This document shows positions 1 to 5,909 of a stretch of DNA of 14,462 nucleotides, in pieces (the stretch's first letter is position 1; the number at the start of each line of letters is the position of its first letter). This DNA is from JTS-RE9 sp964649195 (GTDB taxonomy: Bacteria > Planctomycetota > Phycisphaerae > Phycisphaerales > Phycisphaeraceae), in the NCBI GenBank assembly GCA_964649195.1, contig CAZYPK010000133.1, positions 1-14,462 of the forward strand. The letters are read 5' to 3'. The position numbers and the translations under genes are program-made. The notes below the pieces were generated by a model. The model saw only the letters and a list, made by a program, of their open reading frames with translations. It had not been told where the DNA came from and searched no databases.

Positions 1-113
1 GATTCGGATCGGTTTTGCCCGGTTCGGCTCGCTTTCGAGTTTGTTTGAGATTTGGGAGTTTGCGGTTTGGAGCTTTTGCTTCCGGTGATGTGGCGGAGAA
101 TGAAACGGCCCCG
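1..113 (+). repeat. Dispersed intergenic repeat, copy 1 (upstream of DsrE-like gene)
   Basis: This stretch matches the reverse complement of 2123-2232 almost base for base, with a one-base indel and scattered substitutions. It may continue beyond the left edge of the window. A further diverged copy lies at about 2260-2345. The copies share a 15-base core that reads agaattaaacggccc in the two downstream copies and differs by one base here (97-111). Short in-frame peptides predicted across it recur in the other copy, so they come from the repeat and are not genes. Copies 1 and 2 flank the DsrE-like and LRR genes in inverted orientation. Confidence 0.85.
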
Positions 114-210
114 GGGTGTACCGCAAGTCAACTGGTCGAAGCGACCTTCACATGGAATGATTCCTTCGCGTTTGCCGGTTTTCACAACCCCATACCGAAA
201 GGAACATGAC

Positions 211-675
211 ATGACTGCGACACTTGAAGCCGTCCCGACCGCCACTCAAAAGAAGAGCATCACCAGAATGGCGATCATCGTGCGCGATGATGCGTTCGAC
301 CGCCTGCTTACGCCGCTGGCCTTCGCCTACGAGATGGGCAGGCGCGGCGTGCAGGTCGATGTGCTCTGCGTGCTTTGGGCTTCGCGCGTGCTGACGAAAG
401 AAGGCGTCAAGGCGGTGACGATGGAGGCCCGCTACGGCGACCGCAAGGCATACCTGTTGGACAGGCTCGCGGCCTTCGACGAGCCGCAGGACATCCACGG
501 CTTCATCCAGGCGGCCCACGCCACCGGCAACGTGCGGTTTCATGCCTGCAAACTGGCGGCGATGACGTTCGAGGTGAAACCGCAGAACCTCCTGCCGGAG
601 GCCCAGGGCATCATCGACCCGGCGGTGTTCCTCAACGAGATCGCGGCACAGGCGGATCACTGCCAGTATTTTTGA
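211..675 (+). CDS. DsrE/DsrF-like (COG2210-type) sulfur-relay family protein
   Basis: A 154-residue soluble protein with no signal peptide. The ATG at 211 is chosen because AAGGA (199-203) sits 7 nt upstream; the longer reading from 52 runs through the upstream repeat. After a polar leader of about 20 residues comes a Rossmann-like beta strand (MAIIVRDD). An alpha/beta pattern typical of DsrE/F-like proteins follows, with a second strand VDVLCVLWAS. The motif FHACKL places Cys113 where this family usually has its conserved cysteine, and the C-terminal strand ends near HCQYF. Family members act in sulfur transfer or have unknown roles; some are annotated as peroxiredoxin-like. No dsr, tus or sulfurtransferase partner is nearby, so the donor and acceptor cannot be named. 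Its 3' end faces the LRR gene across an inverted-repeat element. Confidence 0.8.
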   Translation: MTATLEAVPTATQKKSITRMAIIVRDDAFDRLLTPLAFAYEMGRRGVQVDVLCVLWASRVLTKEGVKAVTMEARYGDRKAYLLDRLAAFDEPQDIHGFIQAAHATGNVRFHACKLAAMTFEVKPQNLLPEAQGIIDPAVFLNEIAAQADHCQYF

Positions 676-697
676 ACCCGGATTCGGGATCAGCGCG

Positions 698-864
698 AGC
701 CGCGACGTAACACGTCGCGGACGTGAACAGCCTGATAGGGGTGGCCGAATGCACCTTTTTCTTTCAGCCTCGATCGGCGTCCGGTCGTTTTCGCATCCCG
801 TGATCCGCTGCGCGATCGACGCTCTTTCAGGCTGTTCACGTCCGCGACTCGTTGAGTCGCGGCT
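698..864. repeat. MITE-like inverted-repeat element, copy A (convergent 3' gap)
   Basis: The ends are inverted copies of one another: about 36 bp at 698-733 pairs with 829-864 with few mismatches. Each end holds its own perfect hairpin. At 700-720 the stem is ccgcgacgt with loop aac; at 842-862 the stem is ccgcgactc with loop gtt. The interior, read as reverse complement, resembles the interior of 3496-3677. That identifies one repeat family of about 170-180 bp inserted in opposite orientations. It fills most of the 206-bp gap between the convergent DsrE-like and LRR genes. No T-run follows either hairpin, so a standard intrinsic terminator is not evident. Confidence 0.85.
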
Positions 865-881
865 CCATCGCAGCCATCTTC

Positions 882-1793
882 TCACTTGCCCTTGTGCGCA
901 TCGTGACACGCCTTGCAGTTGGCCGCGGCCTGCAACGCGGCGACGCCCTTGGCATCGCCTTTCACCAGCAGATTGCTGGCGGCGACCAGGGCCGCGGTCT
1001 TGGCCTTCCAACTGGCCTCATCACCTTTGGCGGGTTTGAGCTTTTCCAGGGCCACGAAGTATTCGTGAATCTTCTTGATCTCTTCGGGGTTGGACTTCTT
1101 GGCGATGGCCCGCTTGACCGGGGTGTCATCCCCCTTGAGCGCGCCTTCCATGATGGCTTTGATCGTCAGTGCGGCAGGGGCGCCGGGGGTGGGGGCGGCC
1201 ACTTCCTTGGGCGGTTCCTTGGGGGCGACCCAGCCGTTGTTGATGTAGAGCGATGCGTTGGCCTTTTTGAGATTTTCAACGCCGGCATCGGTGACCTTTG
1301 ACTGCCAGACATAGAGCTTCTTGAGGCTCTTGATGCCGGCCAGGTGGGTCAGGCCGGCGTCGCTGATTTCGGTGCCGTAGAGGTTGAGGTATTCCAGCTT
1401 GCCCAGGCTCTTGAGCTTCGCCAGGCCGGCATCGGTGATCTTGGTGCGCTCCAGGTGCAGCGACACGAGATCGGTCATGGCGGCGACCTCGGTCAGGCCG
1501 TTGTCGGTGACATCGGTGCCCGCGAGGTTGAGCTTGATGACCTTGGGCAGCAGCTTGGCCTGGGCGAGGATCGCATCGGTGCCCGGCTTGCCGGAGAGGT
1601 TGAAGAGCACATCGAGGGTGTCGGTGCTGCTGGCCACGCGGAGCACGAGGCCGCCGTGGGCTTGGATCTTGTCCGCCGCGGCCTGCTGGGGCGCGGTGAA
1701 TTTCACATCGGTTTTCTGGGCCGATTCGGCGGTCATCACGGTGGCGACGACAAGCGGCATGAGGGCGACAAAGGTCCAGCGATTGCGATTCAT
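882..1793 (-). CDS. Exported LRR protein with C-terminal c-type haem (CXXCH) module
   Basis: A 303-residue protein. The ATG is preceded by AGGAG about 8 nt upstream. Residues 1-25 form a signal peptide: basic start, hydrophobic core, likely cleavage after SA25. Residues of about 65-190 hold leucine-rich repeats of the VTDAGL/ISDAGL/ITDAGL kind, common in planctomycete proteins. A proline-rich linker (about 190-205) leads to a helical segment (about 210-303). That segment ends in CKACH, with Cys293 and Cys296 for thioether links to haem and His297 as axial ligand. The domain resembles single-haem cytochromes whose CXXCH lies near the C-terminus, as in cytochrome c'. Expected location is periplasm or outer surface. 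The electron partner is not visible: no oxidase or reductase gene lies nearby. It is transcribed from the repeat-rich 1794-2439 gap. Confidence 0.85.
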   Translation of the reverse strand: MNRNRWTFVALMPLVVATVMTAESAQKTDVKFTAPQQAAADKIQAHGGLVLRVASSTDTLDVLFNLSGKPGTDAILAQAKLLPKVIKLNLAGTDVTDNGLTEVAAMTDLVSLHLERTKITDAGLAKLKSLGKLEYLNLYGTEISDAGLTHLAGIKSLKKLYVWQSKVTDAGVENLKKANASLYINNGWVAPKEPPKEVAAPTPGAPAALTIKAIMEGALKGDDTPVKRAIAKKSNPEEIKKIHEYFVALEKLKPAKGDEASWKAKTAALVAASNLLVKGDAKGVAALQAAANCKACHDAHKGK

Positions 1794-1932
1794 CGAAAAT
1801 CTCCTGCGAAGGGAACGGTTTCAGATCCATCGCAGCCGCGCGATGGCGAAGAAACCAGTGTATCAAACCGCAGTGGAACCATACATCGGAATTTGGGGGG
1901 ATGCGATGGGGTGATGGGGCTGAGGCTGCTTC

Positions 1933-2075
1933 GGGTGGCTGGGGCTGAGTCCGCGAAGCCCCGGCCCAGGGCGCACGTCAACGGATGGGATACCGAGAGT
2001 TGGTGGTCGCCGGGCCGGGGCTTGCGCAAAGCCTCCAGCCCCAGCCACCCAAAACTTCTCCAGCCCCAGCCACCC
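1933..2075. repeat. Long imperfect hairpin with a repeated 15-mer
   Basis: The 15-mer gggtggctggggctg at 1933-1947 is the exact reverse complement of two later copies, 2036-2050 and 2061-2075. Inside it a second paired block, about 1954-1968 with 2013-2028, extends the stem (agccccggccc against gggccggggct). The structure lies upstream of the LRR gene in the 646-bp gap at 1794-2439. Apart from this and the repeat at 2123-2345, that gap shows no gene I can support. The small open frames across it are repeat-derived. Confidence 0.75.
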
Positions 2076-2122
2076 GGAATCACATCTTGCCACAAAAGAT
2101 GGTCACACTCAGGCCGCATCCA

Positions 2123-2345
2123 GGGCCGTTTAATTCTCCATCCCATCACCGGAAGCAAAAGCTCCAAATCACAAACTCCAAATCTCAAACAAACTCGAAA
2201 GCGAGCCGAACCGGGCAAAATCGATCCGAATCCGGATTCCGTTTGATTGCGTTTTTTTGTTCTTTGGAACTTGTTTGGAGTTTGAAGTTTGTCATTTGGA
2301 ACTTTCGACAGAGTGAGTGCCGAGAATTAAACGGCCCTGAGACCG
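2123..2345. repeat. Dispersed intergenic repeat, copies 2 (inverted) and 3 (direct), forming one large palindrome
   Basis: Copy 2 (2123-2232, reverse complement) is close to the sequence at 1-113. Copy 3 (about 2260-2345, direct) is more diverged. The outer ends pair perfectly: 2123-2137 is the reverse complement of 2323-2337 over 15 of 15 bases. The centre of symmetry is near 2230 and coincides with the palindrome gaatccggattc (2228-2239). The block ends about 95 bp upstream of the DUF481 gene. Part of that gene's leader or promoter may lie between the repeat and the start codon. Confidence 0.8.
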
Positions 2346-2439
2346 CATCCATACCCTGTTGCCGGGAGGATAAGGGTTGGCTACCATCGCAGCCCGTTTG
2401 GGCTTGTTCATCAGGTGGACTTCCACAGGAGGTTTTTGA

Positions 2440-3471
2440 ATGTTACGTCATGCATTGATTTGTGCGGCTCTTCTCGCCTGTCCGATCTCCGCGATGGCGG
2501 ATGAAGTTCATCTGGCCGACGGCAGCAAAATCATCGGCACGGTGACGCGGATCGCCGGCGGCAAGGTGACCGTCAACACGGAGTTTGCCGGCGAACTGAC
2601 CATCGATGCGGCCAAGATCAAGGGCATCTCGACGAGCGAGCCTTTGAATGTGCAGCTTGAGACCGGCGACCGTGCCGTGGCCAAGCTTCAATATGATGCC
2701 GCGTCCGGGGCGCAGAGCGTGCAGGGCGAAGTCGTGGGCGACAAGCCTGTCGAGCTGAAGCAGGTCACCAGCAGTTGGCCCGCCGGTCAGGAGGACCCGG
2801 CCATCGTCGCCCAGCGCGCCGTCTGGAAGGTGCGGCTGGAACTGGGCCTCAACGGTCAGAGCGGCAACAGCGAAATCCTCAACTTCAACGGCGGCCTGAC
2901 CATCAAGCGCGAAACGCCCGGCGACCGCCTGACGCTCTACGGCCTGGGGCGGTACGCCCGCGACAACGGCGTCCGCTCCGCCAACGAAATCATCGGCGGC
3001 GCACGCTGGGAAGTGGACCTCACCGACCGACTCTACTGGTACATCAACGGCGAACTCGAACACGATGAGTTCGAAAACCTCGACCTCCGCGCCACCGCCA
3101 CCACCGGCCTGGGCTACTTCGTCATCCGCGAAGCGGAAACCGAGTGGAAAGTCCGCGGCGGCATCGGCTACCAGCACGAAAGCTTCGACACCGGCACAAC
3201 CGATGATCAGGCCATCCTCGATCTGGGCTGGGACTTCCGCAAGGATGTCGCCCCCTGGCTTCAGTTCGTCCACACCCTGACCCTCAATCCTTCGCTCGAG
3301 GACATCAAGGACATCCGCGCCGTCATGACCAACGCCGTGGAAATCCCCCTCGTGCCGGACAAGAGCTGGAAGCTTCGCCTGGGCATCAAGCACCAGTACG
3401 ACGCCCAGCCTGAGCCGGGTATCGACAAGCTCGACACGTTCTACTTTGCGAACATCGGCATCGATTTCTGA
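2440..3471 (+). CDS. DUF481 family outer-membrane protein
   Basis: A 343-residue protein. A perfect AGGAGG (2427-2432) sits 7 nt before the ATG. Residues 1-20 are a clear Sec signal peptide, with cleavage expected after AMA20. Residues of about 21-85 form a small beta domain (DEVHLADGSKIIGTVTRI) often found ahead of DUF481. From about residue 128 the sequence alternates aromatic and hydrophobic residues in strands typical of a DUF481 beta-barrel. It ends in a terminal aromatic (FANIGIDF), the usual signature of an outer-membrane beta-barrel C-terminus. DUF481 proteins (YdiY-like) have no firmly assigned biochemical role; the name says location and fold only. The gene stands alone, between a palindromic repeat upstream and a MITE-like element downstream. 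Confidence 0.85.
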   Translation: MLRHALICAALLACPISAMADEVHLADGSKIIGTVTRIAGGKVTVNTEFAGELTIDAAKIKGISTSEPLNVQLETGDRAVAKLQYDAASGAQSVQGEVVGDKPVELKQVTSSWPAGQEDPAIVAQRAVWKVRLELGLNGQSGNSEILNFNGGLTIKRETPGDRLTLYGLGRYARDNGVRSANEIIGGARWEVDLTDRLYWYINGELEHDEFENLDLRATATTGLGYFVIREAETEWKVRGGIGYQHESFDTGTTDDQAILDLGWDFRKDVAPWLQFVHTLTLNPSLEDIKDIRAVMTNAVEIPLVPDKSWKLRLGIKHQYDAQPEPGIDKLDTFYFANIGIDF

Positions 3472-3495
3472 TCGGCCTGAGTTTTGCTTCAGCCC

Positions 3496-3677
3496 AGCCG
3501 CGACTCAACGAGTCGCGGACGTGAGCGACTTGAAGGAGTGTCGATCGCGCGGTGGATGAACAACATCCGTCGCGCGGTTGCCGGGTGTGATGCCTGGCGT
3601 TTTCGAGTTCCGCGGTCGAAGGTGTGCTTTGACCACCCTTGAGGCTGCTCATCTCCGCGACTCGTCGAGTCGCGGCT
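3496..3677. repeat. MITE-like inverted-repeat element, copy B (convergent 3' gap)
   Basis: Same family as 698-864, in the opposite orientation and more diverged. The end hairpins are perfect: stem ccgcgactc, loop aac, at 3498-3518; and the same stem with loop gtc at 3655-3675. The interior shares blocks such as gtcgatcgcgc and gaccaccc with the reverse complement of copy A. It occupies most of the 217-bp gap between the convergent DUF481 and CBS genes. No T-run supports an intrinsic terminator. A bidirectional 3'-end structure or a non-autonomous mobile element are both possible. Confidence 0.85.
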
Positions 3678-3688
3678 CTTATCCGAGC

Positions 3689-4141
3689 TCACACGACGAA
3701 GGCCGCGCCGCCGCCGTTGAGATATTCGCGCAGGGCATCGACGGTTTTTTCCTGATCGACGAGCTGGTGCGCGTTGAGGTCGCCGATGGAGATCAGCCCC
3801 AGCGGCCGCCGCTCCCTGTCCACGATGGGCAGATGGCGGATGCGTTTGTTCTTCATCAGGCTGCGGGCCTCCTCGATGGTGGTTTCGGGGCCTGCGACGG
3901 TGATCCGCCGGGTCATGATCTGGCCGACGAACACTTCGGCGGGATCGCGCCGCTCGGCGACGACGCGCTGAAGCAGATCGCGCTCGGTGAACATGCCCGC
4001 CACCGCGCCGTCGCGCAGCACGGGCAGCCCGCCGATCTTGTGCTCGTTCATGAGCAGCGCCGCATCGAGCGCGGTGGCCTCTTCCCCGATGGACAACACA
4101 TGCGACCCCTTCTCCGCGAGGATGTCTCGGACAGTAGCCAT
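3689..4141 (-). CDS. Two-CBS-domain protein
   Basis: A 150-residue cytoplasmic protein. The start at 4141 is chosen over a Met nine residues upstream because AAAGGAG lies about 7 nt before it. CBS domain 1 spans residues of about 8-65 (TALDAALLMNEHKIGGLPVL then GMFTERDLLQ). CBS domain 2 spans about 75-135 (TIEEARSLMKNKRIRHLPIV then GLISIGDLNA). Such stand-alone CBS pairs bind adenine nucleotides, S-adenosylmethionine or similar ligands and act as sensors. There is no fused catalytic domain, and no neighbour that would identify the regulated partner. The ligand is unknown. Its promoter must lie in the 474-bp divergent gap shared with the GalU-like gene. Confidence 0.88.
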   Translation of the reverse strand: MATVRDILAEKGSHVLSIGEEATALDAALLMNEHKIGGLPVLRDGAVAGMFTERDLLQRVVAERRDPAEVFVGQIMTRRITVAGPETTIEEARSLMKNKRIRHLPIVDRERRPLGLISIGDLNAHQLVDQEKTVDALREYLNGGGAAFVV

Positions 4142-4370
4142 GTCGGCTCCTTTCAAAAATGTGCCCACTCAAAAGGATTCCTACATTGTCACGGACCGGA
4201 ACCTGCCCCCGGAACCCGAACGGAATCCTGAAATGCGTCTTCCCATCGTCGCAGGTCCCGACAGCACGAACGGCTGTGACCTCCAACACTTGGAAATGGT
4301 ACCCCGGCAGCGATGGAAAAAGCAAGAAAAATCTTGATGCGGCAGGGCGATCGCAGGGCCGGCGCATTGA

Positions 4371-4392
4371 GCCGTTCGCCTTGGCGAACGGC
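4371..4392. promoter_or_regulatory. Perfect 10-bp-arm palindrome, possible operator
   Basis: The sequence gccgttcgcc-tt-ggcgaacggc is an exact inverted repeat with a 2-nt centre. It sits in the divergent gap between the CBS gene and the GalU-like gene. No T-run follows on either strand, so a terminator is unlikely. Dyad symmetry of this size in a divergent control region is typical of a dimeric repressor site, but no regulator gene is nearby and no second copy was found. The function is inferred. Confidence 0.35.
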
Positions 4393-4454
4393 GTGTTGAA
4401 TGGCTTCACATGCCCGTGCGGAAGATAGCCGATGTTTTTGGTGGTATGGTTGAA

Positions 4455-4612
4455 GAGGTCGGAGGTCAGAGGTCAGAAGTCGGAAGTCGGAGCGAAGCCG
4501 CAAGCGGCTGTGGGCTTCTTCCTGTCTCTTGTCTCCTGTTCCCTGACCTCTGACCTCTGACCTCTGACCCCTGACCCCTGACCTCTGACTTCTGACCTCT
4601 GACCTCTGACCT
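4455..4612. repeat. Inverted heptamer arrays (family A) running into a start codon
   Basis: The left arm (4455-4489) is five units of gaggtcg, gaggtca or gaagtcg. The right arm (4543-4612) is ten units of ctgacct with variants ctgaccc and ctgactt. The right arm complements the left, so the transcript can fold into a long stem. The loop of about 53 nt contains a small hairpin (agccgc-aa-gcggct, 4496-4509). The right array ends 3 nt before the ATG at 4616. The gene-free stretch 4142-4615 holds this array, the palindrome at 4371-4392, and otherwise nothing I can assign apart from presumed divergent promoters. Confidence 0.9.
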
Positions 4613-4615
4613 GAA

Positions 4616-5452
4616 ATGAAACTGAAAAAAGCCGTCATCACCGCCGCCGCTCCTTCGCAGCGATTGCTGCCGTTGCAACGTCTGGTCGATCGTGACGGCG
4701 CGGAGAAAACCGCGCTGCGGATCGTCATCGAGGAAGTCGCCAGCGCGGGCATCGAGGAGATCGCCATCGTCGTCTGTCCCGGCGATGGCGAAGCTTATCG
4801 CCAGGCGGCGGGCGAACTGTCCGCGCAGCTCATCTTCATCGAGCAGCACCAGCCGCGCGGCTACGGCGATGCGCTGCACCGGGCCGCCGCGTTCACCGGG
4901 AGCGAACCGTTCCTCCACCTGGTGGGCGATCATCTCTACGTCAGCGGCGTCGCCAAGCGGTGCGCCCAGCAACTGGTGGAGATGGCCGGCGCCCAGGCGT
5001 GCGCCGTTTCAGCCGTGCAGGCCACGCGCGAGAACATGCTTCCCTACTACGGCGTCATCGGCGGCACGCGGGTGCAGGGGCACAACCGCCTGTACGAAAT
5101 CGAACGTGTCGCCGAGAAGCCCACGCCCACCGAAGCCGAGCAGACGCTCATCGTCCCCGGCCTGCGCGCGGGTCACTACCTGTGCCTCTTCGGCATGCAC
5201 GTCCTCACGCCGACCATCATGGAAATCCTCGGCGACACCATCGCCACCACACCGGCAACCGGCGGCGTGCAGCTCTCGCCCGCACTGGCGACGCTGGCTT
5301 CCCGCGAACGCTACCTGGCCCTGGAAGTCACCGGCAAACGCTACAACATCGGCGTCAAATACGGCATCCTCACCGCCCAGCTCGCCCTGGCCCTGGCAGG
5401 CAACGACCGACCCGATGTGCTGGCGAATCTGGTCGAACTGCTGGCGGTGTAG
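4616..5452 (+). CDS. GalU-like sugar-1-phosphate nucleotidyltransferase with altered active-site signature
   Basis: A 278-residue protein resembling GalU (UTP-glucose-1-phosphate uridylyltransferase) throughout. It has strand KKAVITAA (4-11), then AGIEEIAIVV (44-53), QHQPRGYGDALHRA (77-90), VGDH with Asp105 as likely metal ligand, YGVI (145-148), EKP (167-169), GGVQLSPAL (216-224) and GKRYNIGVKYG (240-250). The nucleotide-binding loop is unusual. Where GalU has A-G-x-G-T-R, this protein reads A-A-P-S-Q-R (11-16), and the following P-K is replaced by D-R (25-26). It may be a variant enzyme, use another substrate, or be a catalytically weak partner. The start has no Shine-Dalgarno sequence: the preceding bases are the heptamer array. 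It precedes the kinase/pyrophosphorylase fusion on the same strand, which suggests a shared sugar-nucleotide role. Confidence 0.8.
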   Translation: MKLKKAVITAAAPSQRLLPLQRLVDRDGAEKTALRIVIEEVASAGIEEIAIVVCPGDGEAYRQAAGELSAQLIFIEQHQPRGYGDALHRAAAFTGSEPFLHLVGDHLYVSGVAKRCAQQLVEMAGAQACAVSAVQATRENMLPYYGVIGGTRVQGHNRLYEIERVAEKPTPTEAEQTLIVPGLRAGHYLCLFGMHVLTPTIMEILGDTIATTPATGGVQLSPALATLASRERYLALEVTGKRYNIGVKYGILTAQLALALAGNDRPDVLANLVELLAV

Positions 5453-5886
5453 GGGGATGAAAAGTTCCGAGTTCTGAGTTCTGAGTTCTGAGTTCTGAGT
5501 TCCGAGTTCTGAGTTGAAAGGCAAGGGGAAAGAAAGGCACGGAGGCATGAAGACATGAAGGCACGGAGGCATTGAGGCACGAAGGCACGAAGGGAAAGAC
5601 ACGAGACGCAGGCGGGAAATGGCCAATGCAAAATGACCAATGCAAATTGCAAAATGCAGACCGCCATCACCCATCGCGGCACGCGATGCCAACCTCTTCA
5701 TTTTGCACTTTGCATTTTGCAATGGCCATTTTTCAATCCTTTTCCCTTCCCCCTCCATGCCTTTGTGCTTTCCCCTTCGTGCCTTCGTGCCTCAATGCCT
5801 CCGTGCCTTCATGTCTCCGTGCCTTTCTTCCCCCTTGCCTTTCAACTCGGAACTCGGAACTCGGAACTCGGAACTTTTCATCCCCC
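5452..5886. repeat. Giant hairpin with heptamer arrays (family B), about 435 nt
   Basis: The arms are about 5452-5660 and 5695-5886 and pair nearly end to end. The outer 19 bases (5452-5470 against 5868-5886) are perfect. Then come heptamers, gttctga/gttccga on the left (about seven units) and aactcgg on the right (four units). A long block of aggcacgaa/aggcacgga-like units follows, then an inner block built on aatggcca and gcaaaatg. The apex carries its own perfect hairpin, catcgcg-gca-cgcgatg (5672-5688). The element begins inside the stop codon region of the GalU-like gene and ends 24 bp before the next ATG. The gene-free stretch 5453-5909 is essentially all this element. Confidence 0.92.
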
Positions 5887-5909
5887 TCCGTGCCTTCCCC
5901 AGTGATCCC

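Noticed and set aside
698..864. End hairpins of the 698-864 element as ordinary intrinsic terminators
   Set aside because: Neither hairpin is followed by a run of T on either strand, so the canonical terminator pattern is missing.
148..1011. 287-residue minus-strand frame across the DsrE-like gene and the repeat at 698-864
   Set aside because: It crosses the dispersed repeat and the 3' end of the LRR gene and shows no domain. The matching peptide near 3489-3700 comes from the other repeat copy.
2443..3393. 316-residue open frame antisense to the DUF481 gene
   Set aside because: The plus strand has a perfect ribosome site, signal peptide and family features. The antisense frame has none.
4455..4612. 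Heptamer arrays considered as a CRISPR array
   Set aside because: The unit is 7 bp with no spacers between units, and no cas gene is present.
5640..5909. N-terminal extension of the kinase/pyrophosphorylase by 90 residues
   Set aside because: The extension is translation of the giant hairpin arm and its heptamers and resembles no protein domain. The ATG at 5910 follows the repeat.
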